Source of the DNA: Scatophagus argus
Taxonomy: Eukaryota; Chordata; Actinopteri; Scatophagidae
DNA: 64,000 nucleotides
Assembly: GCF_020382885.2 (NCBI RefSeq)
Contig: NC_058512.1
Span: 9,388,802-9,452,801, forward strand
Direction: 5' to 3'
Made by a program: the position numbers and the translations under genes. The first letter of the stretch is position 1; every line of letters starts with the position of its first letter. Of this stretch, positions 1 to 12,700 are shown piece after piece. The notes below the pieces were generated by a model. The model had not been told where the DNA came from. It did not search any database and saw only the letters and a list, made by a program, of their open reading frames with translations.

Positions 1-751
1 GGATGGCCATGGAGAATGAGTCAGATGTCTAACTTGAGAGCTGTGTCGCCCCAGACCTCGATGGATGCTGCAGCACTCATCGCAGATCAACACACCCCTA
101 TTAACAGAGGCCCAGCGAGGCTCTAGAATAAGAAGCAAATGTTAGATAACCTCGCAGTCTGACAGTAGATGATTATAACTTACACACAAGCTTAAACTGA
201 AGCTTTTGTGGTAATTGACACAATCTAACCACACGATGCTACTCGCTAACTGGCAGCAACACATAACGCTTCCTAATGTCTTCGACGGATCCAAAATCAC
301 AAATGCAACCAGGCGTAGGTCTGCTGTGCGACAACACCAGCTACTCGTTTCATGGAGGTTAGGCTTAGCGAGCTGGGTAATTAATCTGGGTTAATTCATC
401 CGGTTAAACTAACCCAGCGTTAACGTTTCAATTAACCCATCAACGAAGACAATTCAAGCAGAGTTTCAGAATCAGACAAGTTAATGTGATAACAGAGACA
501 CCACACATTTTAACAAACATTTCCACGAGAAGAACATTTACAACAATCACAATCAATGCTTGCTGGGTTATTTATCTAATTTGTATTTAGTTATCAGCGT
601 TTGGCAGCGTTAATAAGGCTAGCTAGACCTAAGTTGAAGTAACGCTAGGCACTAGCTGGTTAGCTAGGCAGCTAAAGCTATCCTGTTTGACATCATTACC
701 CGTAGCACTGCAATCAGCGCAGACCTCTCTGCTTCGTACTCGCTTTGACAT
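1..751 (-). CDS. git2: git2, ARF GTPase-activating protein GIT2 (5' end only)
   Basis: GIT2 is an Arf-GAP and scaffold that binds PIX and paxillin at focal adhesions and endosomes. Two coding exons are visible. Exon 1 is 751-700: start codon 751-749, 17 codons plus one base, donor GTAATG. Exon 2 runs from 122 (acceptor TTCTAG) to the window edge. Together they read MSKRVRSREVCADCSAT, then E-P-R-W-A-S-V-N-R-G and then L-I-C-D-E-C-C-S-I-H-R. This is the start of the Arf-GAP zinc finger (CxxC then CxxC) with its catalytic arginine region. The pattern SVNRG...CDECC...GRHxSQVRHL is closer to GIT2 than to GIT1. Ankyrin repeats, the Spa2-homology domain and the rest lie outside the window. Transcription goes leftward, divergent from sgsm1. 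Family identity is firm; GIT2 over GIT1 is likely from the residues and from synteny with srsf9. Confidence 0.9.
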
Positions 752-2413
752 CCCTCGATAAAAAAAATCTTCAGAGTCCAGCAAAGAGAAATATTTAAGA
801 GTCACGTTACAACAAAGCTTGACAAAGATAAGGCAGGATAGCCCGCCCTAGCAGATTGTATTTAGCGTTTCTGGCAGGCAAAGCAACTCTGTGCTCGTCT
901 GCCCTCCCCTACTGTTGAACAAAGCAGTGTCCCATTCCAACACTCAAACAGCCTCCTCCGTGCCTCCTTGTCTGCTTCCTTCCTTGTTTCCCTTGATGCC
1001 TATCTTTTGTAACTACAAGTCGACCACCTCACCTCTTACAGGGGCGTATGTGATAAGTGCAACGTGTACAATACTATATGTGGATATAGTCTCTGTAATA
1101 GCCATAAGGCAAGTGGTAGCCTGTTAAAATGTTAGCTTAAGAAGATGAAAATCTGGTATTAGGCAGGCATACAGAAAAAATAATTCACAATCCAATGATC
1201 TTGTGAAATATGAGACATTCGAATTAGTTCCCCATCGAAGAACATTAAAGTGCTGCTTACACATTAATACATCGTTAACAGTAGTCAACAGTAGATATGA
1301 TAAGAACTTGACATTCTAAAATGATGATTTTGCATAATTAGTGCATTTTGTTGTTTAATAGATACTGAAGGATTTGAATTCTTCTTGCACTACTCTCCAC
1401 CCACCCACACTGTAAAATTATTTCTGATTTTGTTGTTGTTGTTGTTTTGTTGTTTAATTCTCACCAAAAATGCACTTAATTCATGCTCATGTAACTTATT
1501 TTTTAGGCATTGTATTTAATGCTAAACTCTTCTCTGGTTCACTTTTTGAACAAAAGAGACAATAGATCTCACTGTCTCCTACCACATGTCAAATGTTGCT
1601 TCAAGGTGATTCAGATACATTTCACGCATCATCTCGTTTAGCAGAGCTCACTGCATCTCATGGTATATCCTGGCTTGATGGCCAAGATTCTGGCCATCTA
1701 GCAGTCATAAAACCTCCTGCCACTGGACCAGTCTGCAGTAAAAGAGGCACAGTGCTTCTGGCTCAAAACCACCCTGAAAGCCTTTTGCTCACACAAAGCT
1801 TCTCATTTCCCTGCTGACAGGGAATTTAGATTGTGTGTCCTGTGGTCTGTGTGTTCACTCATGTTAGTGTTTACAGGAGTGAGATGGGTAATGGGCTTGT
1901 CTGAGGTCTGCAATCTATGGCTCCCTTCTCTTTTAATTTCAGGATGTGGCTAGCACCACAATTGTAAATACTCATTGCCTCTTATCTGCTCACCTCAGAC
2001 CCACTGGTGATCCAGTGTGACCCTGAAAAAGGCCTGAGTGAAAGCAATAGTCTGTATTTACCAGAGATGGTGTTAGACCAGATTTGAATTTAAAGATTGT
2101 GTTTCTGCTCCATTTCCATTTGTGATGTTATTGTGAGAGTTTAGCCTCGTTTTAGTGCCGTTTGCTACCTTGTTTGTTGGTACTGTGATATAAAATCCCA
2201 TGTCCCATAATATAGAAATTTATCCATATCACCACCTGTACTGCACAGAGTACAGGAAATGAGAGCTACGGCCACAAATGCTACAGTGTTGTGTTAATGC
2301 TTCTTCTGTCTCAATAAAACCCAAGCATTATGTGTCTCAGCCACTGATAGACTCAGACGGACAGTAATCAGTGCAGTAGTACCCTCTTTGTTGCCCATAT
2401 GGTAGATAAAAAT

Positions 2414-2810
2414 TGTCATTATTATGCGCCTCTCCCTCATTCCCAGTCTTCCTGTCATTTACTTGCTGTTTACTGTCCATCAACCTGCACACCTGCAACC
2501 AATCCACTCATCAAGCTCCAGAGGAATAAATACCCCAGTCTTCACCAGATTGTTCTACTCACCAGTGTGGTAACGCTATGGCCAAGCTTTGTCAGTACTA
2601 TTTCCTGTAATCTGTCCAATCTTGTGTTTGCCTGTGCTTTAAGTTCATATCTTCCTTTAAACTCTGCCTGCCTCATCCAACATCCTGCCAGTTGGCAACC
2701 TGGCCCTGCTTCATCTCCAAATCACCCCCTCATCATCTTTTCAATAAAACTACACTGAACTGTTGCAAGCCCTCTCTGTCTGAGTTCTGCTTTTGCGTTC
2801 AAAACTTAAT
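2414..2810 (+). mobile_element. Solo-LTR-like repeat fragment
   Basis: The stretch has the layout of a teleost LTR: a C/T-rich upstream part, a TATA-like AATAAATACC at about 2525-2535, then a poly(A) signal AATAAA at about 2742 followed by a C/T-rich tail ending in a GTCTGAGTTCTGC-type segment, which I recall from fish LTRs. A 119-codon reading frame at 2399-2758 lies in this repeat and shows no protein features. I could not find a clear target-site duplication, so the ends are approximate and it may be only part of an element. Confidence 0.35.
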
Positions 2811-3629
2811 GAAACAGAAATGCCCTCGAGGGCGACATTCCAGTGCCGTATGGTTAAGTTAGTCTAAGCTCCTCTGAATGGTTAAATAACTCACTGTGTG
2901 TTTTCATTACTGACATTCAGTGGATGTACTTAAAGCACGAGTCACATAACAAAACAATTTTAATCCTAACCAGTTTGGAACAGTTTCACTATAAATATAT
3001 CATAACTTTATTCCCACTGGTGCCTTTTTCCACATAGGCCGCTCAGGGGGCCATTGCCATTATACAACTTAAAATGCAAAGTAAAATAACAATGTAACTA
3101 GATAAGCTATGATTAAACAATTAAATGTAATTTTATGTAATGGTAAACATCATATTGTGGGGTGATTGTATACAAATACTATTTATATGTATACGAATGA
3201 ATGAATGAATATGAATGTCATATTTTGTAATTGTAATAATTAACTGAATGAAGCCTCGATTTGATTTGAGGCTAATTAACCTTAATTATCATGAGGGAAA
3301 AAAATACCCTGATGGTTTATTGAAAAAGAAACTTTTTAAGAAACACCAAAAATGTTTAAAATGTGTGTGTATGTGTGTTTTATTTTGATTCAATTTTCTG
3401 TTGTATGTATGTGTTATTTATTGTGCATAATATGCGTGTAGGTGTATGGCTAAATGTATAGGCTACTGTGACTTTAAAGGGGTGTTGGTTCTCTGAGAGG
3501 TAACAGATAGGTTTGATTTAGTCGCTAAGAGTACACCGTGCATCTCGGAGCCTCTCTGGCTTTTAAACCAGTGTTGTTGCTTCGCCTTAACGCTGTGCGT
3601 GCCAGCCGCTACGCCCTGCACCCGGAGCG

Positions 3630-3671
3630 ATGGGAGGTAGAGCCGCCGTTGTTATTATTTTCCTGTCGTGA
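3630..3671 (+). promoter_or_regulatory. Upstream ORF in the sgsm1 leader
   Basis: A 14-codon ATG-to-TGA frame (13 residues plus stop) lies 49 bases before the chosen sgsm1 start and out of frame with it. The ATG has G at -3 and G at +4, a better context than the main start (A at -3, T at +4). If it is in the mRNA it would be expected to lower sgsm1 translation. The transcription start is not known, so its presence in the transcript is inferred. Confidence 0.4.
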
Positions 3672-3720
3672 GCCTGTCATCGTTTATTTCCGATACAGCA
3701 ATCTGATCAGCATATTCATC

Positions 3721-6700
3721 ATGTATTTTCCCACGACAGAGGCCGAGACGCGCCAGAAATTGCTGCGCAATGTGAAGAAAGAGGTTCGTTGCATTTTAAT
3801 TATTTCTCGCTCATCACAGTTTATGTTTACTGGGGCTGTACGCCTGGACCGTGTGTGTGTGTGTGTGTGTGCATGTGTGTGTGTGTGTGTGTGTGTATGG
3901 ACGTCGTTCATCGAGCTGCGACTACGCCACCAGGCCTGTTTAACATAAAACAGATCGTTTACTTTATATAATAAGAGTGTATGCAGTTAGGCTTCCAGTG
4001 AAATTGTACAGGCCTACTGGTATGTTTCTGACTGCTCCTGGACTGGCGTAAAGATGACGATAACGATGATGGTGACGGTGATGATAATGATGATGCTGAT
4101 GACGATAATGATACAGATGACAATGATGATTTTATATTGGGTGGGGGGGCACTACACATTTAAGAAACCGGGTACAGATTCATTTGTTTCTTTCTTTGCT
4201 TTTTTCATATCCTGGAATAGTCCCTCTGTCTCTGCACCTCTGAAGAAATCATGATTAAACTGCTATGACATTATTATCCTAAACTTAAAGGTGTGACCTT
4301 GGCATCTGTGCTCCTGCTGCCATTAAAAACATAAAATCCATCCCCACCTTGGTGGTTTCTTGTCTAAGAATTTTGAGCCATTTGTTTATTAACCTACATG
4401 GAAATTAAAGAGATCACAACACAGGAACCCTTTAAACTGCTCAGTGACTCTCTCAAGGGAGAGAAACAGGATGTTTTATTCATTGGTGAGAAAGCCTGGG
4501 TGCTTCCAGGCTCATCATGCCCGTGCTCCCCCTCACCTGTGACTCACTGCCTCTCAAACATCCGTGACTCTGGTGTTAGATCCTCCATCCTACAGCAAGG
4601 AGGGGCTTAGCTGAGACATTTGAAATATAGCATAAAATATATATTAAAAAAAAATACACACACATCTCATCTGCAATTTTGTGGCTCTGGACATGTTTTT
4701 AATTCCAGCAAACATCTGAAAAGGGTAGAAAATTGTCTTATAAGTTATTAAGACAGGAACATTTCAGTACATTATTCTCTGTTATTCATTCTGTGGGCAT
4801 GAACAGAACTTCACATTAAATTTAGTCAGTCTTACAGTTAAATGTTGTATTGCTTGTCAACACACACTTTGTAAAATATGACCTTTTCCAAAATGTTAGG
4901 GTTTACAAGTCAATTTACTAAAGTAAGCAAAAATACTGATCCAGTCAGCAACACCCATTTCAGTACAATTTCAACCTCTAAAATTGTATTTACTGGTGAT
5001 AATGATGATAAAAGAAACCCTGTCTTACTGAGACACTACAGCATTGCATTATGGGAAGTGTAGGATGTAATGTTTTTGCCCTTTGATCCATAAGGGGCTA
5101 AAAGTCATGATGTTTTGGCCTCTGCTGCTTCTGTTCTAGCAAGTTTTCCAGCTCCATGGAATTGCGATATAAAATTCCTGGAATACCCCTTAAGGGATGC
5201 AAGAAGAAAACACTTATCTGATAGTGTCTGCCATGTGCCTCACAGCTGTGGCATTCCCCAAGGATCAGTTGCACCAAAAACTAAACTACTCAAGAAGAAA
5301 AAAAACACACAACAGTTGATGCAAACCGATGAGTTTACACCATAAATAAATAATTTGATCTGTTTTCCTCATTCATGTGTTGTGGGACTGCTCCTTGGCT
5401 CATCACTCTCGTGTGACGTTCCCCTCGTTGTTTCCTTTTGTGCTTCTTGTTTTGACTCCCCGTCACCTTATGTAGGTGTGTCAGACGGACTAAGTCTTAC
5501 CTCACCAGGTACCTTTCTGTTTTAGGTGAAGCAAATTATGGAGGAGGCAGTAACGAGGAAATTTGTGCACGCAGACAGCAGCCACATCATATCCTTCTGT
5601 GGTAAATGTTTTTTGTACTACTGCGATTTCATTGCACTCTAAGCCATATCTCTGCTACAAAATACAGGCTACGTGTCCAAGGATTGACTCGATGAGAAAA
5701 AGTAAATATGAGAGTAATTATAGAAAAATGTGTCATTTTTGTCTGAAATAGTTCAGCCTTGGGTATCTAAATTCAGAGATTATAGCACAGAACATACTGT
5801 ATGAAATGATACACGTCACAGCTGTGGTTACGAACTTATTTACACATACAGCACAGAATGACGGCTGACATCTGTTTGTGTCAAGCAGTCACCTCCTACA
5901 AGTTCATCCTCATCATGCAAAATGATTCTTTGAGTCTTTTCTAGCAATGTAAATCCTGACCATTTATTTTCATAATGTTATTAGTCATGGTGGATGGATG
6001 GACATGTTTTAAAGTAGACTAATACCCTTCAAAGGCCTTGATACTAACCAAGAGTGATGTGCGTGATTCACATCTTTCATATCCTAGCAACGATAGTCAG
6101 TGTTGGGCAGTCTATTTCTGCTTGTGCCACCTGTGCTTGCCTTTCACCTGTTCTTTTTTTAAAATAAAGTATCGAGGCTTGAGGAAAAATTGTATTGAAA
6201 TAAAAATATCTGAATCATAAATTAACTGTGTTTGTGTGTGTGTATAGCTGTAGTGGAGGCCTGCGTGCTTCATGGACTGAAGCGTCGTATTGCAGGTCTG
6301 CTGTGCACTAACAAGGTTGCGGCCCTCTTTATGAAGGCAGCAAAGAGCTTCTCGCCCGCCGAGGAACTCTGTCACAAGGTGCAGGAGCTGGAGCAGCTGA
6401 TTGAAAACAGGTGACACGTCGACCTGCTTTCTGGTCTCGTAGATATTTCCTTTTTGTGTTCTACTTTTATGAGCATCCTAATGCCTCTACTACATGTCTG
6501 TTCCATTTTAACAGCCTTGACAGACATCTGTGTGGTTTCTTTTCTGTTTTTCAGTAAGCAGAACAATTCTTCACTGAGTAATGACCGCAGTCGGCAGTCC
6601 AAGCTGGCCAACCTCCCTCCTCAGGCGCTGAAACACCTGTGGATCCGAACTGCTTTGATGGAGAAACTTCTGGACAAGATTGTCCTGTACCTGGTGGAGA

Positions 6701-9700
6701 ACAGCAGGTATTGTTTTACATTATTAAATGATATTTTAAGCTGTTTGACTTCAGAAGATGTCAACATGCCATATGGTTATTTTACAGATCACCTCAATAG
6801 TTATGGTGTGCAAACAGGAAGTTGTTATCTAAATGTTATTATTTCCTGCAGTGCCTACTATGAGAAAGAAGCCATGCTGATGGATCCTGTGGACGGACCA
6901 ATTCTTGCTTCTCTATTGGGTATTTACAAACTGCACTAACCTGCGCATGCTCTCACTACAGCGGCCAAACCCTTTATTTTACATTCCTGTGCTTACTTTT
7001 TGTTTACACGATCAATTGTTCTGAACTTGAAAACACCTGAATTACTGATTAAGCTTGTTTTTACAGTTGGCCCTTGTGCTTTGGAGTACACCAAAGTCAA
7101 AACGGCGGACCATTTCTGGACGGACCCATCTGCTGACGAGCTCGTACAGCGACATCGCATCCACAGCGGCCGCTGTCGGCAGGATTCGCCCTCCAGGCGA
7201 CCTGCGCTGGTTAGATAGCAAAGGGCTTAATTTATTTTAATCAAATAATCGGTTTTAAAATACTGCATGTAATATCAGATGTGTACTTCTTCTGTATCAG
7301 ATCCAGAAGAGACAGTCCAGTGGTAGCATGGATGATCGCCCTCTCATGTGGGTAAAGGACTATGTTGAATCACTCCACCAAAACTCCAGAGCCACACTCC
7401 TGTTTGGAAAGAACAATGTCCTCGTACAGCCCGTACGTGTCTTCAGTATATCCTAGTGCATGTTAATACAATCCCTGTACCTGTTGTAAGAGAGGAAAGA
7501 TAAACAGTTTTGCAGTTATGTCATCAGACATGTTTTGACATGGAAGCTCTTATTTGTGTGTGCAGAGGGATGACATGGAGGCCATCCCTGGTTACTTGTC
7601 ACTACATCAAACTGCAGACCTCATGACTCTGAAATGGACACCCAATCAGCTCATGAATGGCAATGTGGGGGAGCTAGATTCTGAGAAAAGGTTAGACCAA
7701 CGGAACCCAATCTTGTAAAAAAAAAAAAAAAATTATTTACCCTGTTGACTCCATGGCTCTTATGCTCTAATTTTTCCTTCAGTGTGTATTGGGATTATGC
7801 TATGACAATTCGTTTGGAGGAGATTGTCTACCTTCACTGTCATCAGCAAGGTACAGTCCCAAAAAAATCCCATATAACTGTTTAAGCACCAAAACTAGGA
7901 GAAGGAGTTTTATTTATTCTGTTATATCTTGTGTTTATTTCTCCAGTGAACAGTGGTGGAACAGTAGTTTTGGTGAGCCAGGATGGGATCCAGAGGCCTC
8001 CCCTACATTTCCCCAAAGGAGGCCACCTCCTGCAGTTTCTCACCTGCCTAGAGACCGGCCTGCTGCCTCATGGACAGCTGGACCCACCACTCTGGAATCA
8101 GAGAGGAAAGGTCAATATGAACAGAGGGTGACAAAATGCTTCTGCAGCCTCTTAGGCTATCAGGCTACATTCACCCACAACTATGACTGTTTTAACAATT
8201 CTTTTACTTCAGGTGATGTGTAGATGAATACACTGCCTTTCCATTCACAGGGAAAGGTTTTCCCCAAACTGCGAAAGAGGAGCCCACATGGCTCATGTGA
8301 TTCTGTATCAGATAAGGAAGACGATGAGGCAACAGATTATGTGTTTCGAATCCTCTTTCCTGGCAATCAGATGGAGTTCAGTAAGTGTCTTTAATCTTCC
8401 TGTTCTGCCTCCCTGAGCTAATCTAATGAAGCATCATCAGAGATTACATCTATGATTACATTATTCTCTTAATACTGATTTATAGTTCAGACAATTTCAC
8501 TTTAGATAAATCTGTTTTTCCCAGACATAGATTTCTGTAATTAATTTATCTCTGAAGTTAAACTGTCACATTTGATATTTTTCCCGCTTATATAGTGATA
8601 TGTAAAACACATTATAGTCCTGTCGACACAGACTTTGAGACTTTGCATGCACATGTGGACATCTCCATCCTCTCACTTGGTTTATTTGTTATTTTTTTCA
8701 ATGCTTTTCTTATTCGTATTATTTGCATTATATGTCCAAATCTATTGGAATTTCATCTGGTTTTACTTGCTTATGATGATGAGCAATGCTAATGTTGTGC
8801 AGTGGCCCTGGAGCTGATGGACCAGGGTGTTAACATGTGGCAGCCGACACCCAGAAAGTCCTCGTGCTCCTCCTGCTCACAGAATGGCTCCTCTGACGGC
8901 TCTCTGCCTAATGGCTGTAATCAGGAAAGGCAAGTATTTCCTAAAGACAGGCTCAAAACTAAATTTTGATCAGTCCAGTTGACTGAGTTAGCTATTTTCC
9001 TTTTCTACCAGGGCTCCCTTAAAGCTCCTTTGTGACACCATGAAGTACCAGATAATCTCCCGTGCTTTCTATGGATGTGAGTTCAAACGGCTGTGTGTTG
9101 ACTTTAATTAATTGGGGAATAATTTCATTGAGTATTCCTGGTAAATATGAAAACATCTATCCTTCCTCTCCAGGGCTTGCATACTGCCGTCATCTGTCTA
9201 CAGTTCGGACCCACCTTTCTGCTCTAGTCAACACCACTATAGTTGACCCTGATGTGCCCTGTTCTGCCCAAGGAGGCCTCACTGTCGAGGTCTGGGACAG
9301 GTTCCTCAAGGACAGCTCTGTAAGATTTACTCTAAAACATGATTTCAATTAACTTCAGTATTAAATGTTTATTTTTTTTAAGTTCTGTGTGATCAAATTT
9401 AATGTTGTACAGGCCTACGAGGAAAAGGAGATACACAGGCTTGTGTATTTTGGTGGTGTGGCTCCTTCACTACGCAAAGAGGTCTGGCCCTTCCTGTTGG
9501 GACACTATCAGTTCACCATGACTGAAAAATGCCGGCAAGAGGTATTTATGTGTGCTATCAGACTGTATAAGTCTTACAGACTGTAAGGTACACACATACA
9601 CCCTGGGGTATGTCACAGTCTTTGCTTACACGAGATTTATGTTTCAGATTGATGAGCAGATGCAGACCATGTATGAGCAGACTATGAAGGAGTGGCAGGG

Positions 9701-12700
9701 TTGTGAGGCCATTGTTCGTCAGCGGGAGAGAGAAAAACATGCAGAGGCCCTTGCCAGATGTTCGTCTGGAGCCAGTGTGGAAAGAGGACCAGTGCAGCGG
9801 GACTCCACCATCAGTACAGATGCAAGTTTGACTTTTTACCTTAGAATGTACTGCATTATGTAACCACTATTACAGCTGGAGAAACATGAAAAGGAACCGT
9901 TTAGTCTATTGTTATCAGATTTCTCAGGAGGTTGGCTGACTTTTTGTCTCCTGTGCAATGTTTTTCCCCACTCCAGTCGTCTTTAAGCAGCAGCTCAGAT
10001 CAACAGAATACCCACTCACAAAGTGATTCCAGCAACAGCGCACAGGTAGTTTCTCACAACAAAAATGATGTCTAATGAAACAACACACCAGTGTTTTTTT
10101 TTTTTCATTTGTTAGCCCGCTTATCACAACATACTTATATATATTGGTAACCACAATTCTACAAAATATGCCGTAATGTTTTAGATTAAATTAAAGTCAT
10201 AATGGACTTGTTTGAAATATGGAAATAGTGTCACCTTCTACTCTTTGTATTTATTGTTTGTATATTACTGGAGGAAAAAGGTGCAATGCTGAAAGGCCAA
10301 AATCTGATCATTCATAATTCACTTGCAAAAAATTCACAATTTAATGATCTGTGGTGTCACAAAGTTAAACAGAAAACAGCTACACCTAAGCTGTCCTGCC
10401 GTTGGTTGTTGTAATTTCCCAGGAGAAGTAAAAACTTCAGGTGGCACTAGAGGAAAAGCCAGGGGATCATCAAAGTGTCTCAGTGTCTGAACAACATGAA
10501 TGTCTGTACTAAATTTCACATCAATCCCTCACCTAGTTTTTGCCAGCCAACTCTCTAATCTCTGATGAATGGAATTCAGTATGAAAAGGGTAAGGTAAAA
10601 GGTGACCAAATGTTCATTGTGATGGATTACATATTGCATCCAGTCAATGTTTAAAATCTCATACACTAATGAAATTAATGGGGCCAAAAGCTGGCTGTAA
10701 GGTTGGAAATCATTGCGAAATTTTTAGCAGTAATATAGAATATATCTTATTTGTAGCAAATGGGCTAACACATGCAAAGCCACAAGGTGTAATATTCAAT
10801 ATTTGCCCATGCCTACTGCATACAAAATGCATTGAATGTTTACCGCTTTCTTTTGGTGACCAGGTATTTGCATCAGTTGAGGCAGTGGATCATATTGAGT
10901 CTGAGCCAAGGGCTGATGAGGGAGAAGTTCAGCTCAGCCCAAAGGACATCACAAGTGGCACTGCAGATGCCTCACAACTTCCCTCCTGCAACCCCTCATC
11001 CCCAGGTCTGTCAAATCAGCATCCAGGGTCAGAAAACAGCCCTCTTGTAAAAGAGTTAGATGGATTAGAGTTAGATGTTGGATCTCAGCAGTCAATGGAA
11101 GCATCAGAAGTCTTAAAGGAGAAAACCACAACTGGATCACAGCCTGGAGGGGAGGACGTAATGGACCCAGAAGTCAAGGGTGAGGTTTCAGAGTCAAAGG
11201 TGGAGACAGTTTCAGAAAGTGAGGAGGTTAAAGACTGCGGAATCAGTAAGTCACATGAGACATCTGAATCCAATGAAAAAGCTGAAGAAAAACATATAAC
11301 AACAGATGAGCAAACTGAAGATTTAAAAGCAGTAGAAACAAATGTGAATTTAAGATCTGTTCCAGAGAAAACTAACGTTCTAAAGCTAGAAACGGAGATT
11401 CGCAATGAATATTTCCAAGCACCTCCTCTGGGGCAGACGTTGACTTTTCAAGCACACAAGAGCAAATCTGATCTGAAAGTGGACCCTTTATGTCCACCTA
11501 CAGCAGAAAAAGACTTTTTGCCAAGTGATGTAAAGCCAGAACCTGAAACAACTTCTGAAAGAAGCCCATCACAAGTGTCAAAGGCCTTCACCACAGAGTC
11601 AGAGCGAAAGGATGTTGGAGCAACAATTTGTGACTGGGCTGAAACCAAAAAAGTTGCAGATATTCCACCTGAGAAACTTGGTTCAAATTCCCCTGTCAGA
11701 CAGGTACTGAATGCTCTTCAGTCATTATCATCCCACTCTCGGCAATCGCCAGATACAGCAGATTCTGATGACTCTCCTTCTGCCCTGGAAATGGAGGACA
11801 TTCCTGCAGGGATAACGTGTGTGACCTCTGAGGATATCAAAGCCAGGCCTTTGGCAGGCCTTGCTGCACCTCCTGTCTCATTTGCACAAAGAGAAAAAAT
11901 GGCATCAGTGGACCTTGTCCTAGATCACCATCTGGACACAGCCTGTAACACCAGTCCTGAGGGCACTGACCTGGGCCTTTCTGAAGAGGAGCCCGAGATG
12001 GAAAACATGCTTACTGAACCAGAGCCTGCAGAGGTGGGAGGAGACCCCAAACATGATGAATCCTCTGAAGAACAAACCTATTCTGTAAGCATTACATATG
12101 ACACACAAACACACTTCTTCTTTTAACCATAAGCATGTGTTGATAGAATTCACTATTATTCTTGCAGCAAGAAACACTAGACATGTACTTGATCAATTTA
12201 CATCGCATCGACAAAGATGTCAGACGTTGTGACAGAGCATACTGGTACTTCACTCCTGAGAACCTGGACAAGCTGCGAAACATCATGTGCAGGTAAGTGG
12301 GCCACCATGCTTAACACCTCTGAAGTTTGTCTCAGCCTGAAACAAAAAATCTGAAAAATCTGATTGTTTCTGTAGTTACGTGTGGCAGCATCTGGATACC
12401 GGTTATGTCCAGGGAATGTGTGATCTGCTGGCTCCTCTACTGGTTATTCTGGATGACGGTCAGTGAAAGTTCAATGTAAACTTTACCAGTATCCACCTAA
12501 ATAGCTAAAAGTGTGTATGTGTGTGCTTCCCAGAGGTCATGGCATTTAGCTGCTTCACTGAACTGATGAAGAGGATGAACCAGAATTTTCCTCACGGAGG
12601 TGCCATGGACTCACACTTTGCCAATATGCGCTCTCTTATCCAGGTATGTACATATATGTGCACAAACACATGTATGCATATATACATATATGCAAAAGCT

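Larger units (their letters stand above)
752..3720. promoter_or_regulatory. Divergent git2/sgsm1 intergenic region
   Basis: Holds the git2 5' leader and promoter (about 752-900), the sgsm1 leader (about 3480-3720) and about 2.5 kb between them. The git2 side has several GCTAGCTA-type words (about 617-680, in git2 intron 1). I see no TATA box that clearly fixes either start site. The middle holds an LTR-like repeat (listed separately) and otherwise AT-rich single-copy DNA without a supported gene. Exact transcription starts cannot be fixed from sequence alone. Confidence 0.5.

Noticed and set aside
2399-2758. 119-codon frame on the plus strand
   Set aside because: Falls in an LTR-like repeat, has no domain and ends at the AATAAA signal.
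3684-3971. Frames of 60-136 codons over the GT tract at the sgsm1 start
   Set aside because: Most residues come from the GT repeat or from intron; only the part from 3721 to 3783 is real sgsm1 exon 1.
10669-10863. In-frame extension of sgsm1 exon 18 to an upstream ATG
   Set aside because: It is intron; a CAG acceptor at 10863 and the conserved VFASVE start of the exon fix the edge.
11085-11405. Antisense frames within sgsm1 exon 18
   Set aside because: Shadows of a low-complexity coding exon; no family match.
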